A stretch of DNA of 64,000 bases, from contig NZ_JAGIKV010000007.1 in NCBI RefSeq assembly GCF_017874615.1, positions 62,001 through 126,000 of the forward strand, written 5' to 3'. Positions 55,298 through 63,972 of this stretch are shown here, piece after piece (position 1 is the first letter of the stretch; every line of letters starts with the position of its first letter). A program made the position numbers and the translations under genes. Under the pieces are notes generated by a model. It saw nothing but the letters and a program-made list of their open reading frames with translations, did not search any database and was not told the DNA's origin. This DNA comes from Paenibacillus xylanexedens (GTDB taxonomy: Bacteria; Bacillota; Bacilli; Paenibacillales; Paenibacillaceae).

Positions 55298-57346
55298 ATG
55301 ATTGAAGAGGATAAGCAGGAACTATTGATTTCAGAAGATACATACAAAGGAAGAGATTTAGGTGTCACATTAGAAGCGCAAACCTGTCACTTTAAAGTCT
55401 GGTCACCGTTAGCCGTTCAGATGGAACTACTTCTGTACCCACCTTTGACAGGGGGGAGCCCGGAGGAAGAGCCCAATCAACGGAAACAGCAGGCGTTGCC
55501 TATGCAAAAGAAAGAACAAGGCATCTGGGCTCTGGAACTGGAGGGTGATTTAAGTAGCTACCGTTACATGTACAAGCCTACTTTCGAAGATGGACATTCA
55601 ACCCATGCTGTAGACCCCTACGCACGAGCAGTGACCATGAATGGAGAAATGGGTGTAATTGTGAGACTGGAGCAGACACATCCGAAGGGATGGAGTGAGG
55701 ACATTCGCCCGGAATTGACCAGTCCTGTAGATGCAGTCCTGTACGAACTGCATGTACGTGATTTTTCTATTCACCCATCATCTGGCATAACGAATAAAGG
55801 CAAATACATGGCTTTTACCGAGACGGGTCTGCGTGATTCGGAGGGCAACACACTGGGGATCGATCATTTGGTTGAACTAGGGATTACCCATGTGCATCTG
55901 CTGCCTGTATTTGATTTTGCGACGGTGGATGAATCCGGAGTAGATGTTGATACGTCTGATGGCTCCAACTATAACTGGGGATATGATCCGCTCCATTACA
56001 ATGTCCCGGAAGGTTCCTATGCATCACGTGCAGATGATCCGGAGACACGAATTCGTGAGTTCAAATCAATGGTGCTTGCCCTTCATAACAAGGGAATAGG
56101 TGTCATTATGGATGTGGTATATAATCATACGTTTAATACAGCAGGCAGCTCTTTTGAAAAACTTGTACCAGGGTACTACTATCGTCAAAACGCCAATGGG
56201 ACCTATAGCAATGGTTCAGGTACGGGCAATGAGGTGGCTACTGAACGCACCATGGTTCGCAAGTTTATCATCGACTCGGTCCGTTACTGGGCAGAGGAGT
56301 ACCATGTGGACGGTTTTCGATTTGACCTGTTGGGTCTGATCGACACAACTACGATGAAACAGCTTGCAGCGGAATTACACACCGAAGTGTCACCTTCCAT
56401 ATTGTTATATGGTGAACCATGGGGCGCACTGGATTCGCCGCTTGGAGATGATATGACCCTAAAAGGAACGCAGCGCGGGGCGGGTTTTGCTGTGTTTAAC
56501 GATAATTTCCGCGGAGTGATCAAGGGAGACAGTGATGGGATGGGTACGGGATTTGCGACGGGTGCGGACGGGAAAGAAGACGAATTGTGGACTGGCGTCC
56601 GGGGAGCCATTCAGGATTTTACGGATGGTCCATCCGAGACAATTAACTATGTAACAGTGCATGATAATCTCAACCTGTGGGACAAAGTCGCACGTACACA
56701 AGGACTCCACGATACCTTGAATTTCCTCACCTATGACGAGGATGGAAGTATTCGTGGATGCCAGAGTGTGGAAGAGGCAGTAGAGAAGACTAAGCCTTAC
56801 CTGCAGATCGATTCGGAACATATTCTGGAGAATGAGACCGTTAGGCGTTGTCTGCTTGCCAATGGTATCGTTCTAACCTCCCAGGGTGTTCCCCTGATCG
56901 CGGCTGGAGATGAGCTGCTTCGCAGCAAATATGGGGACGCCAACAGCCACCAGAGTGGAGACGTGGTCAATGCCATACATTGGGAGCAAAAGAAGCTGTT
57001 CAAGCCGGTGTTTGATTATTATCGGGGGCTGATCCGTCTTCGGCGAGAGCATCCAGTATTTCGGTTTCGTACACGGGAAGAGATCGAGAAGCATGTTCGT
57101 CTAATCGAAAAAGGTAATGGGCTACTGGCGTATGAACTGAACGGTACAGCAGCCAGCGATTCGTGGGAACGCATTGTTGTGATCTATAATGCGGCAAAAG
57201 AAAACCGCGATATCTCTGTTCCGACAGGGACATGGAATGTGGTTGTAGAAAAAGGACAAGCAGGCGTTGATACGATACGTACCAAACATGACGGACAGGT
57301 AAATGTGAATGCGCTATCCATAACAGTGATGTATTCGAAGTCCTGA
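55298..57346 (+). CDS. Type I pullulanase (GH13_14), intracellular
   Basis: Cleaves alpha-1,6 branches in pullulan, amylopectin or glycogen. 682 residues: CBM48-like N-terminal domain (about 15-120), GH13 barrel with the type I signature YNWGYDP (225-231), region I DVVYNHT (272-278), nucleophile D343 (GFRFDL), acid/base E373 (YGEPW), and H455-D456 (VTVHDN), then a C-terminal beta domain. No signal peptide, so it acts on imported maltodextrin or on glycogen. AGGGGAAC lies before the ATG. A second pullulanase gene follows. Confidence 0.95.
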   Translation: MIEEDKQELLISEDTYKGRDLGVTLEAQTCHFKVWSPLAVQMELLLYPPLTGGSPEEEPNQRKQQALPMQKKEQGIWALELEGDLSSYRYMYKPTFEDGHSTHAVDPYARAVTMNGEMGVIVRLEQTHPKGWSEDIRPELTSPVDAVLYELHVRDFSIHPSSGITNKGKYMAFTETGLRDSEGNTLGIDHLVELGITHVHLLPVFDFATVDESGVDVDTSDGSNYNWGYDPLHYNVPEGSYASRADDPETRIREFKSMVLALHNKGIGVIMDVVYNHTFNTAGSSFEKLVPGYYYRQNANGTYSNGSGTGNEVATERTMVRKFIIDSVRYWAEEYHVDGFRFDLLGLIDTTTMKQLAAELHTEVSPSILLYGEPWGALDSPLGDDMTLKGTQRGAGFAVFNDNFRGVIKGDSDGMGTGFATGADGKEDELWTGVRGAIQDFTDGPSETINYVTVHDNLNLWDKVARTQGLHDTLNFLTYDEDGSIRGCQSVEEAVEKTKPYLQIDSEHILENETVRRCLLANGIVLTSQGVPLIAAGDELLRSKYGDANSHQSGDVVNAIHWEQKKLFKPVFDYYRGLIRLRREHPVFRFRTREEIEKHVRLIEKGNGLLAYELNGTAASDSWERIVVIYNAAKENRDISVPTGTWNVVVEKGQAGVDTIRTKHDGQVNVNALSITVMYSKS

Positions 57347-57456
57347 TCGCCACAATGCTTGCCAAGAAATGAAGCGTCCAACAAACCATTAGTAAAATAG
57401 CTAACAAGGACACGTTCAAGATATCCAATCAAATCTAATCAAATAAATTGAGATAA

Positions 57457-57495
57457 AACAAATCCCCCTTTCCCGTAAGAAAGGGGGATTTGTTG
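57457..57495. terminator. Terminator after pullulanase 1
   Basis: AACAAATCCCCCTTTC pairs with GAAAGGGGGATTTGTT around CCGTAA. A strong symmetric stem; only short T-runs. Confidence 0.8.
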
Positions 57496-57696
57496 ATGCG
57501 TCAGAAACCATTGCCTTGGTCGCAGGGCTATACATTGTCATGTCTCGACCTTCTTTTATGCTGTGCACCGGTTAGTACATTTTGAATCTCAACCAAATGA
57601 CATCCTGCATTATATTCTTGTATATTCCAAACTTTTTTTGTCAGGACAGGTACAAATGCTGTCAATCTATGGCGCTTGTTTTCATATCCTATATTT

Positions 57697-57710
57697 TGAA
57701 AGCGATTGCT
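57697..57710 (+). promoter_or_regulatory. cre-like site before pullulanase 2
   Basis: TGAAAGCGATTGCT matches the CcpA consensus at 12 of 14 positions, about 50 nt upstream of the promoter. Confidence 0.45.
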
Positions 57711-57759
57711 AATTGAATACGCAAATTGGACCGATATGATGAGTACAGACAACCCCGGG

Positions 57760-57788
57760 TTGACAAAACACGTCCTGCTCCGTAACAT
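57760..57788 (+). promoter_or_regulatory. Sigma-A promoter of pullulanase 2
   Basis: Consensus TTGACA at 57760-57765, 17 nt, TAACAT at 57783-57788. Confidence 0.78.
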
Positions 57789-57830
57789 CGGGACAACACG
57801 AAATCAATGGATATAAAGGCGGTGGGAACG

Positions 57831-60707
57831 ATGCCGGAATGGATTTCTTTTCGTTACGAAGGCAACGATCTTGGCTTAACATATACTCGTGCAGCAAGTA
57901 CTTTTAAATTGTGGGCACCTATGGCACAGCAGGTTTATATATTGGTTTTTGAAGATGAAGGGCATTACAACGATAGTGGTAAAGTACAAGATCATGAAAA
58001 TGGGCAGGAACATACTTTGACGCGCGATGCGGACGGAATATGGAGTCTGAAGCTCAGCGGCGATTGGGCAGGACATTATTATATGTACCGAATTATCCAT
58101 GATAATCAGCAGATTGAAGTGGTTGTCGATCCTTATGCCAGAGCGGTAACAGCTAATGGGCAACGAACGGCTATTATAGATCCGGAGACCACCAATCCAG
58201 TCGATTGGGACCTGGATGTCAAACCTGCTTTTCTGCGTCCTGTCGATGCCGTGTTATATGAGTTGCATGTGCGTGATTTCTCCTCGGATCCACATGCAGA
58301 TATTCCGTATAAGGGAAAATATCTGGCATTCACAGCATCCGGTCTGACGGATAGAGCAGGCAATAGTATTGGTGTAGACCATCTTGCCGAACTGGGAGTC
58401 ACTCATGTACATCTTCTGCCTGTGGCGGATTATCAGACGGTGAATGAACTCGCTACAGCAGATGTGGGTTCAAATGTCAGAGCACCATACAACTGGGGGT
58501 ATGATCCCCAGCATTATAACGTTCCCGAAGGTTCGTATGCGACAGATCCTCGTGATCCTGCAGTTCGCATCCGGGAGCTCAAATCACTCGTTCAATCGCT
58601 GCACAGACAAGGCATTCGCGTTGTACTTGATGTTGTCTATAATCATACGTATAGCGTGGAAGAGGGACCTTTTGAACGGGTTGTACCAGGCTATTATTAC
58701 CGTTATCGGGAGGATGGTACCCTCAGTAATGGTTCTGGTGTAGGCAATGAATTGGCAACAGAACGTCCAATGGTGCGAAAATATATTTTGGATTCTCTCC
58801 GATATTGGGCAGAAGAATATCATGTGGACGGATTTCGATTTGACCTTATGGCCCTGATTGATACGGAAACGATGAATGAATTGACACGCGAATTGCGGGA
58901 GCAGATCGATCCGGCGTTTCTGATCTATGGGGAACCCTGGATGGGTGGAGATTCACCTTTGGACCGCAAAACATTAAAAGGAACCCAGCGAGGTCAGGGG
59001 TTTGCTGTATTTAATGATCATTTTCGCAGTGCAATCAAGGGCGATAGTGATGGCAGTGGCAGAGGGTTTGTCACGGGTGCCGGAGGGCAGGAATATGAGC
59101 TTATCAGGGGATTAGCAGGAGCACTGGATGATTTCACATCTTCACCTGTGGAAGTTGTCAATTATGTAACTGCCCATGACAATCTCAATCTGTGGGATAA
59201 AATTGCAACAACAATGAACCTCAGACATGAATTAGGTTTTCCCGTATGGAAGGACGGACAGCCGGTGGGAGGCGGAAGTGCTGAGTCGGCGGTAAAAGCA
59301 GCAGATCCATATCGGTATGTGGATGCAGATGATGTTTTGAATCATGAGATGGTTCGTCGCTCGTTACTGTCCTCCGGCATTCTGCTTACTTCTCAGGGAA
59401 TTCCGTTTCTGCATTCAGGGGATGAGATGCTCAGATCCAAAGCCGGTGATCATAACAGTTATCGGAGCGGGGATGCGGTGAACGCCATCACATGGGCCAA
59501 CAAATCACGCTTCAGACCGGTGTTTGACTACTATCGTGGTCTTATTCATTTGCGGCGAACACATCCCGCTTTTCGTATGATTGATGCTGAACAGGTACGA
59601 AATCACCTTCGTGTTATTCGTGCGGATGGCAATGTAGTTGCCTTTATACTTCAGAATGGTGCGAATCAGGACACCTGGAATCAGATTATGGTCATCTATA
59701 ACGGAACGGAACATGAGCAGCATGTTGACCTGAGGGAAGGGGACTGGCATGTTGTAGTCAATGATCATCAGGCAGGCACAGACCTGATCGAGACTGTTCG
59801 TGGTACTGTTCAGGTAGAACGATGGTCTTTAATGGTACTGTATGACACAGAGCATGCTGGAGGCGCTGAACCATCAACAGTGGAGATTAGTTTTCCTCGC
59901 CAGGTATATAGTCCGAAGGAGACCACTCAACTACGAGCGATCGTACGGGACAGTATTGGCAATGTGGTAGAAAAAGCTCCAGTTACCTGGACTTCTTCTG
60001 ATCCGGATATTATTCAGATCCAGCCTGATGGAACAATCCATGCACTGGAACGAGGGGAAGCTTCGATTACAGTCCACTGTGGGGACATAACGGCAAGCTG
60101 TATGTTACAAGTGAATTATCGTCATGCTGAACGAATTGAAATTGTGGGCGAACCTGTCATGTACATGACTCGAATCAGTCGCTTCCGTGCCTTGGTTCTG
60201 GATCAATTCGGTCAGCCGCTTCAGGATTCGAATATACGCTGGAGCTCTTCTCATCCAGAACTTGCAGCGGTGAGTGCCGCAGGGATCGTACGTGCGATGA
60301 CACCTGGAGCAACCCATATCATTGCTGAAGCTGGAGGAATCCGGGCAACGCTTGGCGTAACGATTCATAAACAGATTTCGCGAACCGTCACGCTTCGATA
60401 CGAACGGGAAGACCAGCATTATGAAGGTTGGGATGTCTGGGTATGGGGCACAGGTATGGAGGACGGAGCAGTACGGCTGGAACAAGTCGGAAATGCCGCC
60501 GAAGCCCGCTTCCGCGTTGCTCCGGGTCTGCATCACCTGGGATTGATCATTCGATTGAACGAATGGGAAGCTAAAGATACGTGCGGAGACCGTTACGTGG
60601 ACATTGTACCTGAAGACGAGGATGTACACATTATTGTCCGTAGCGGATCAGACGAGATGAAGATCATTCGTGAAAGCGAAAAAACAGAGGATCGTAATAG
60701 CGCATAG
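57831..60707 (+). CDS. Type I pullulanase with C-terminal Big2 and CBM41-like domains
   Basis: 958 residues. Catalytic part (about 1-660) parallels pullulanase 1: YNWGYDP (220-226), DVVYNHT (267-273), nucleophile D338, acid/base E368. Two Big2 domains follow (about 682-766 and 768-848), then a pullulanase-associated carbohydrate-binding domain of CBM41 type (about 849-945, TLRYEREDQHYEGWDVWVWG). CBM41 normally precedes the catalytic part, and Big2 domains are usually extracellular, yet no signal peptide is present. The frame opens 8 codons earlier, but AAGGCGGTGGG before ATG 57831 decides. Confidence 0.93.
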   Translation: MPEWISFRYEGNDLGLTYTRAASTFKLWAPMAQQVYILVFEDEGHYNDSGKVQDHENGQEHTLTRDADGIWSLKLSGDWAGHYYMYRIIHDNQQIEVVVDPYARAVTANGQRTAIIDPETTNPVDWDLDVKPAFLRPVDAVLYELHVRDFSSDPHADIPYKGKYLAFTASGLTDRAGNSIGVDHLAELGVTHVHLLPVADYQTVNELATADVGSNVRAPYNWGYDPQHYNVPEGSYATDPRDPAVRIRELKSLVQSLHRQGIRVVLDVVYNHTYSVEEGPFERVVPGYYYRYREDGTLSNGSGVGNELATERPMVRKYILDSLRYWAEEYHVDGFRFDLMALIDTETMNELTRELREQIDPAFLIYGEPWMGGDSPLDRKTLKGTQRGQGFAVFNDHFRSAIKGDSDGSGRGFVTGAGGQEYELIRGLAGALDDFTSSPVEVVNYVTAHDNLNLWDKIATTMNLRHELGFPVWKDGQPVGGGSAESAVKAADPYRYVDADDVLNHEMVRRSLLSSGILLTSQGIPFLHSGDEMLRSKAGDHNSYRSGDAVNAITWANKSRFRPVFDYYRGLIHLRRTHPAFRMIDAEQVRNHLRVIRADGNVVAFILQNGANQDTWNQIMVIYNGTEHEQHVDLREGDWHVVVNDHQAGTDLIETVRGTVQVERWSLMVLYDTEHAGGAEPSTVEISFPRQVYSPKETTQLRAIVRDSIGNVVEKAPVTWTSSDPDIIQIQPDGTIHALERGEASITVHCGDITASCMLQVNYRHAERIEIVGEPVMYMTRISRFRALVLDQFGQPLQDSNIRWSSSHPELAAVSAAGIVRAMTPGATHIIAEAGGIRATLGVTIHKQISRTVTLRYEREDQHYEGWDVWVWGTGMEDGAVRLEQVGNAAEARFRVAPGLHHLGLIIRLNEWEAKDTCGDRYVDIVPEDEDVHIIVRSGSDEMKIIRESEKTEDRNSA

Positions 60708-60756
60708 TTTCTTTATTTATAACGTCGAATGTAGTTCGTCAAAACCTTGATAAATC

Positions 60757-60787
60757 AGCAGTTGGAAGAGATTCCGACTGCTTTTTT
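60757..60787 (+). terminator. Terminator after pullulanase 2
   Basis: AGCAGTTGGAA and TTCCGACTGCT around GAGA, followed by six T residues. Confidence 0.88.
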
Positions 60788-60842
60788 GGTCTGATTATAA
60801 GCCGCATAACTTGCCAAAAAATAATTAATTGTCCTGTTTCGT

Positions 60843-60869
60843 GTTTGAGATCCTCTATCATTGGGGTAA
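60843..60869 (+). promoter_or_regulatory. Sigma-B/sporulation-sigma-type promoter of the L25/Ctc gene
   Basis: GTTTGA, 15 nt, GGGTAA. Bacillus ctc is a classic sigma-B target with GTTTAA-N14-GGGTAT. Whether this organism has sigma-B or uses sigma-F/G here is unknown. Confidence 0.55.
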
Positions 60870-60987
60870 ATATAGATATGGCCCACGATTCGGCCAAAGG
60901 AAAAAAGACCATTATGGTCTATAAGCGACGCTTTAGCGCTTTCCAACAAATATAATGTAGTGATCCCTTGAAGGAGGATGTTCAATC

Positions 60988-61617
60988 ATGAAATCCAACG
61001 GAAAAATGGCTCAACTTACAGCAACGCCAAGAACGGAAAAGAAAGGTGCAGCACTGCGCCTGTTAAGACAAGGCGGACGAGTTCCCGCAGTCGTTTACGG
61101 CCCGGGACTTGAAGGTGCTTCAATACATGTAGATGAAAAAGAAATGCTGAAAGTGGCACGCACAGGCCGCTCCGAAATGTTCAATCTGAATGTGGAGGGC
61201 GGTAAAACGGTTCCGGTGCTGATCAAGGATCAGCAAGAGCGTAACGGACGTTTGCTGCACGTAGACTTTTTGCAAATTTCCAAGAACAAGCCGATCAGCG
61301 TAAGTGTATCGATCGACTTCCAGGGAACAGCGGCCGGCTCGAAAGCTGGCGGTGTATTCCAGACACAGGAGACACAGCTGGAAGTAGAAGGATTGCCTGC
61401 GGATCTGCCAACCTCCATTGAAGTGGATGTTAGTGGATTGGATATTGGCGATCGTTTGACTGCTGCGGATATCAAGCTGGATAAAGGTTTGACACTCATA
61501 ACATCACCTGAGTCCATCATCGCTTCCGTCATGCCGCCACAAGCGGCAGAGGAAGAGCCAACGGCTTCTGCTGAGGAAGCTGAACCGGCAGCTGAAGAAA
61601 AAGCTGCAGAAGAATAA
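60988..61617 (+). CDS. ctc: Ribosomal protein L25 / general stress protein Ctc
   Basis: Binds 5S rRNA in the large subunit and helps ribosomes under stress. 209 residues: L25 domain about 5-95 (RKKGAALRLLRQGGRVPAVVYG-type start), TL5/CTC-type beta domain about 100-185, and a 25-residue tail rich in glutamate and alanine. AAGGAGG lies before the ATG. Single gene with its own stress-type promoter and terminator. Confidence 0.95.
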   Translation: MKSNGKMAQLTATPRTEKKGAALRLLRQGGRVPAVVYGPGLEGASIHVDEKEMLKVARTGRSEMFNLNVEGGKTVPVLIKDQQERNGRLLHVDFLQISKNKPISVSVSIDFQGTAAGSKAGGVFQTQETQLEVEGLPADLPTSIEVDVSGLDIGDRLTAADIKLDKGLTLITSPESIIASVMPPQAAEEEPTASAEEAEPAAEEKAAEE

Positions 61618-61657
61618 GCGAAACTCAGGGATCTCAGCAGATCCCATGCTTAGCCGA

Positions 61658-61684
61658 AGCCCAGTCCCAGTGACTGGGCTTTTT
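61658..61684 (+). terminator. ctc terminator
   Basis: AGCCCAGT and ACTGGGCT around a 7-nt loop, then TTTT. Confidence 0.85.
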
Positions 61685-61775
61685 ATATTTCCAGGACAAG
61701 AGATTTCGATGGTCGCATGAAAAATGAGAATGTACTACAATACATGTTAAAGGGTTAGAAAGTAGGTTTATTTCA

Positions 61776-62297
61776 ATGTTTGATCCAACGGTGTATGACA
61801 ATCTGAAAGTCGGATTTGAGAATTATCTCTATGATATGGATAACCTGGATGAACGTATTCAGATTACGGGGCGTAAAGATCAGCTGGAGATGGCTGTGAT
61901 GTCCAGAGAGTTCACATTACTATTCTGTCTTAGGGATCGCCCGGAAGTAACAGGAGAGGTCGTATTAAGCAGTTCCCTTGAGGAGCTTGCAGCGGAGATC
62001 TTGGAGACGCCTGGTGCGCATCCGGGTTGCCGTTTGGAACTACGGTTTGGTATGGTTGTGAAGGAGCCTGAGAAGCAGTGCCCGGTTATTCGTCGGATAT
62101 TACAGAAGAGCTGGCCTGAGCAGAGGATGTGCCAGAACATCCGATATATCTTTGATGAACAGCCAATCATGTATAACGTCACGGCTCACGTTTATTTTGA
62201 CCGCAGTGTGAATGAAGACCAGATGGGGGACATTGCTGAACTCTGTGAGCATATGGCGAATGTGATGAATCAATTATTACAGTTGCATAACCAGTAA
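61776..62297 (+). CDS. Uncharacterised cytoplasmic protein
   Basis: 173 residues, not recognised. It is soluble, slightly acidic, with no signal, membrane segment or metal motif. It begins MFDPTVYDNLKVGFENYLYDMDNLDERIQIT and ends with a helical region (AELCEHMANVMNQLLQLHNQ). Mixed alpha/beta pattern and normal codon use indicate a real gene; ribosome-site match before the ATG is weak (AAAGTAGG). Between ctc and a WYL regulator; a hairpin with a T-run follows it, so it is monocistronic. No function assigned. Confidence 0.75.
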   Translation: MFDPTVYDNLKVGFENYLYDMDNLDERIQITGRKDQLEMAVMSREFTLLFCLRDRPEVTGEVVLSSSLEELAAEILETPGAHPGCRLELRFGMVVKEPEKQCPVIRRILQKSWPEQRMCQNIRYIFDEQPIMYNVTAHVYFDRSVNEDQMGDIAELCEHMANVMNQLLQLHNQ

Positions 62298-62304
62298 TTC
62301 CGAG

Positions 62305-62342
62305 AAAAGCTTTGACTCTTTGTAGAGATCAGGGCTTTTTTT
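62305..62342 (+). terminator. Terminator after the uncharacterised gene
   Basis: AAAGCTTTGACTCT and AGATCAGGGCTTT arms, imperfect, followed by TTTTTT. Confidence 0.75.
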
Positions 62343-62497
62343 GTATTATTTTAGAAAATTGTATAGGCTTTCAGGCTTAGGTTTGAGGCCTTTTGGGTTA
62401 ATGTTTTACGCAAGCAAGTAAGAGAATGTATATTAAAAGGGGGTAAAAGTGCAATTGGACTATACAAAAATGGTGAAATTGCGAAAATAAAATTGGG

Positions 62498-62532
62498 ACT
62501 AAAGATTTAGTTCTGTACTAAAGGAACTAGTT
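62498..62532 (+). promoter_or_regulatory. Tandem quasi-palindromic operators before the WYL regulator
   Basis: ACTAAAGATTTAGTT (62498-62512) and ACTAAAGGAACTAGTT (62517-62532), start-to-start 19 bp. A weak promoter (TTGGGA 62493-62498, 17 nt, TACTAA 62516-62521) would be covered by them, suggesting self-repression. Confidence 0.5.
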
Positions 62533-62568
62533 TTCCTTGCCGATAAAATATCGAAGGGGAGAAACTAC

Positions 62569-63540
62569 ATGACAGAGAAATTAATTCGTCTGCTGCGTAT
62601 ACTTCAGGCTATACAAGCAAATCCTGGAATTTCGGCCAAGGAATTGGCGCTGAAATGCGGTACGACTGTACGCACGATTTATCGTGATCTCCGGATTTTG
62701 GATAGGGTCGCCCCGATTATGAATGAAGGATACGGCAAAGGTTACCGATTTATTGGTGAGTTTGCGTTGTATCCATTAGATTTTACTGAACAGGAAGCAA
62801 TGGTCTTCTCCTTGCTCCCGTCCGTAGTTGATACCTCCAAGTTACCTGCTGAGTTCGATTCAGCTTTTGACAAGGTCATGTCGGCTCATACCAAATTAAA
62901 ATCAAGAAACAGTGACATTGTAGAGAATATTGCGGGAATTATTCGGATGGGCACGCCAGCTTATCGTGAGGAAGGAAAGGACCCTAATTTGCTGATTCCC
63001 ATCATCGAAGCTATTCTAAGCCAGCAAACCATTCGTACTCAATATCATACGCTGACAAGAAATGAGATCACAGTTCGGGATATCAATCCCTATTATCTCA
63101 TTCCACGTGATCAACGTTTTTATTTGATCGGATACTGCCATTTGCTGCAAAAAGTTCGATTGTTTCGGATCAGCCGTTTTTTGGATGTGACACGAACAAA
63201 TGCCGGTTTCGACAAGGGTGATTTCAACATAACGCAGTACATGAAGAACACATGGTCTATTGACCGTGGCGACGAAAATATCCATTTCAAGGTAAGATTC
63301 TCTGAGAAAGTGGCCCCCTACATAAAAGAAGAAGAAATGTTTGTTCGCCCGCGAATGACGAATATGTCGGATGGGGGATTGTTATTTGAAGTGACACTGA
63401 ATAGCAGCAGAGAATTTTTGAAATGGTTGTATCAATTTGGGGCCGAGGCAGAGGTACTTGAACCTCGTGAGTTTCGTAGAGAGATACGCAGGCAACTTGT
63501 CGAGTGGTTGGAACATTATGAAACCGATGTATCTTTGTAA
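62569..63540 (+). CDS. WYL-domain transcriptional regulator
   Basis: 323 residues: N-terminal DeoR/YafY-like helix-turn-helix (about 5-60, ISAKELALKCGTTVRTIYRDLRI split across it), a WYL ligand-binding domain (about 135-205, with YYLIPRDQRFYLIGYCH) and the C-terminal WCX extension (about 230-320). Such proteins bind nucleic-acid-related or other small ligands and are common near DNA-repair and defence genes; the target here is unknown. GAAGGGGAG lies before the ATG. The HIRAN-like gene follows after 42 nt, likely co-transcribed. Confidence 0.88.
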   Translation: MTEKLIRLLRILQAIQANPGISAKELALKCGTTVRTIYRDLRILDRVAPIMNEGYGKGYRFIGEFALYPLDFTEQEAMVFSLLPSVVDTSKLPAEFDSAFDKVMSAHTKLKSRNSDIVENIAGIIRMGTPAYREEGKDPNLLIPIIEAILSQQTIRTQYHTLTRNEITVRDINPYYLIPRDQRFYLIGYCHLLQKVRLFRISRFLDVTRTNAGFDKGDFNITQYMKNTWSIDRGDENIHFKVRFSEKVAPYIKEEEMFVRPRMTNMSDGGLLFEVTLNSSREFLKWLYQFGAEAEVLEPREFRREIRRQLVEWLEHYETDVSL

Positions 63541-63582
63541 AAATTTTAATCATGGAGAAATACAGGAAAAGGAGCAGGTAAT

Positions 63583-63933
63583 ATGAGCACCAAATTATTC
63601 GCAGCTATGTATGGGATGGACCTACAGGCTTTACATGTGGGGGATACCGTGTATCTCGTTAAAGATCCAGATAATCGTTTGGATTATCAAGCGATTAAGG
63701 TTGTTATTCCCCCGATTGGAGCCGTAGGTTATATCGTTAATGATCCGCTGGTCGTACCTCATGGATGTTGGACCGGGACGGCATTCTACGATGTATTTCA
63801 TCAATTAACGTGTGCCAAAGTACGATTCATGATGAGAGATATGGTTATTATGGAGTTAATTGAGATGAGTCACATTCCTGTTCCGCAGATGGATTCTTTG
63901 ATTAAGGGATGGCAATTTCGTGAAAAAGCTTGA
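63583..63933 (+). CDS. Small HIRAN-like domain protein
   Basis: 116 residues. The part LHVGDTVYLVKDPDNRLDYQAIKVVIPPIGAVGYIVN (about 16-52) follows the HIRAN pattern: GDxVxLxxxPxNxxDxxAIxV then GxVGYI. HIRAN domains bind single-stranded or damaged DNA ends and usually belong to larger helicases or nucleases; here it stands alone. AAAAGGAGCAGG lies before the ATG. Co-location with the WYL gene suggests a DNA-damage or defence-related role, which is inference. Confidence 0.68.
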   Translation: MSTKLFAAMYGMDLQALHVGDTVYLVKDPDNRLDYQAIKVVIPPIGAVGYIVNDPLVVPHGCWTGTAFYDVFHQLTCAKVRFMMRDMVIMELIEMSHIPVPQMDSLIKGWQFREKA

Positions 63934-63948
63934 TCATCGTAACAGAAG

Positions 63949-63972
63949 AAGGCTCATTTACGGATGAGCCTT
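63949..63972. terminator. Hairpin after the HIRAN-like gene
   Basis: AAGGCTCAT and ATGAGCCTT around TTACGG; poor T-run. Confidence 0.5.

Noticed and set aside
55298-60707. Two pullulanase genes as a recent duplication or broken single gene
   Set aside because: They differ in length, in domain content and throughout the sequence, and both active sites are intact, so they are old functional paralogues.
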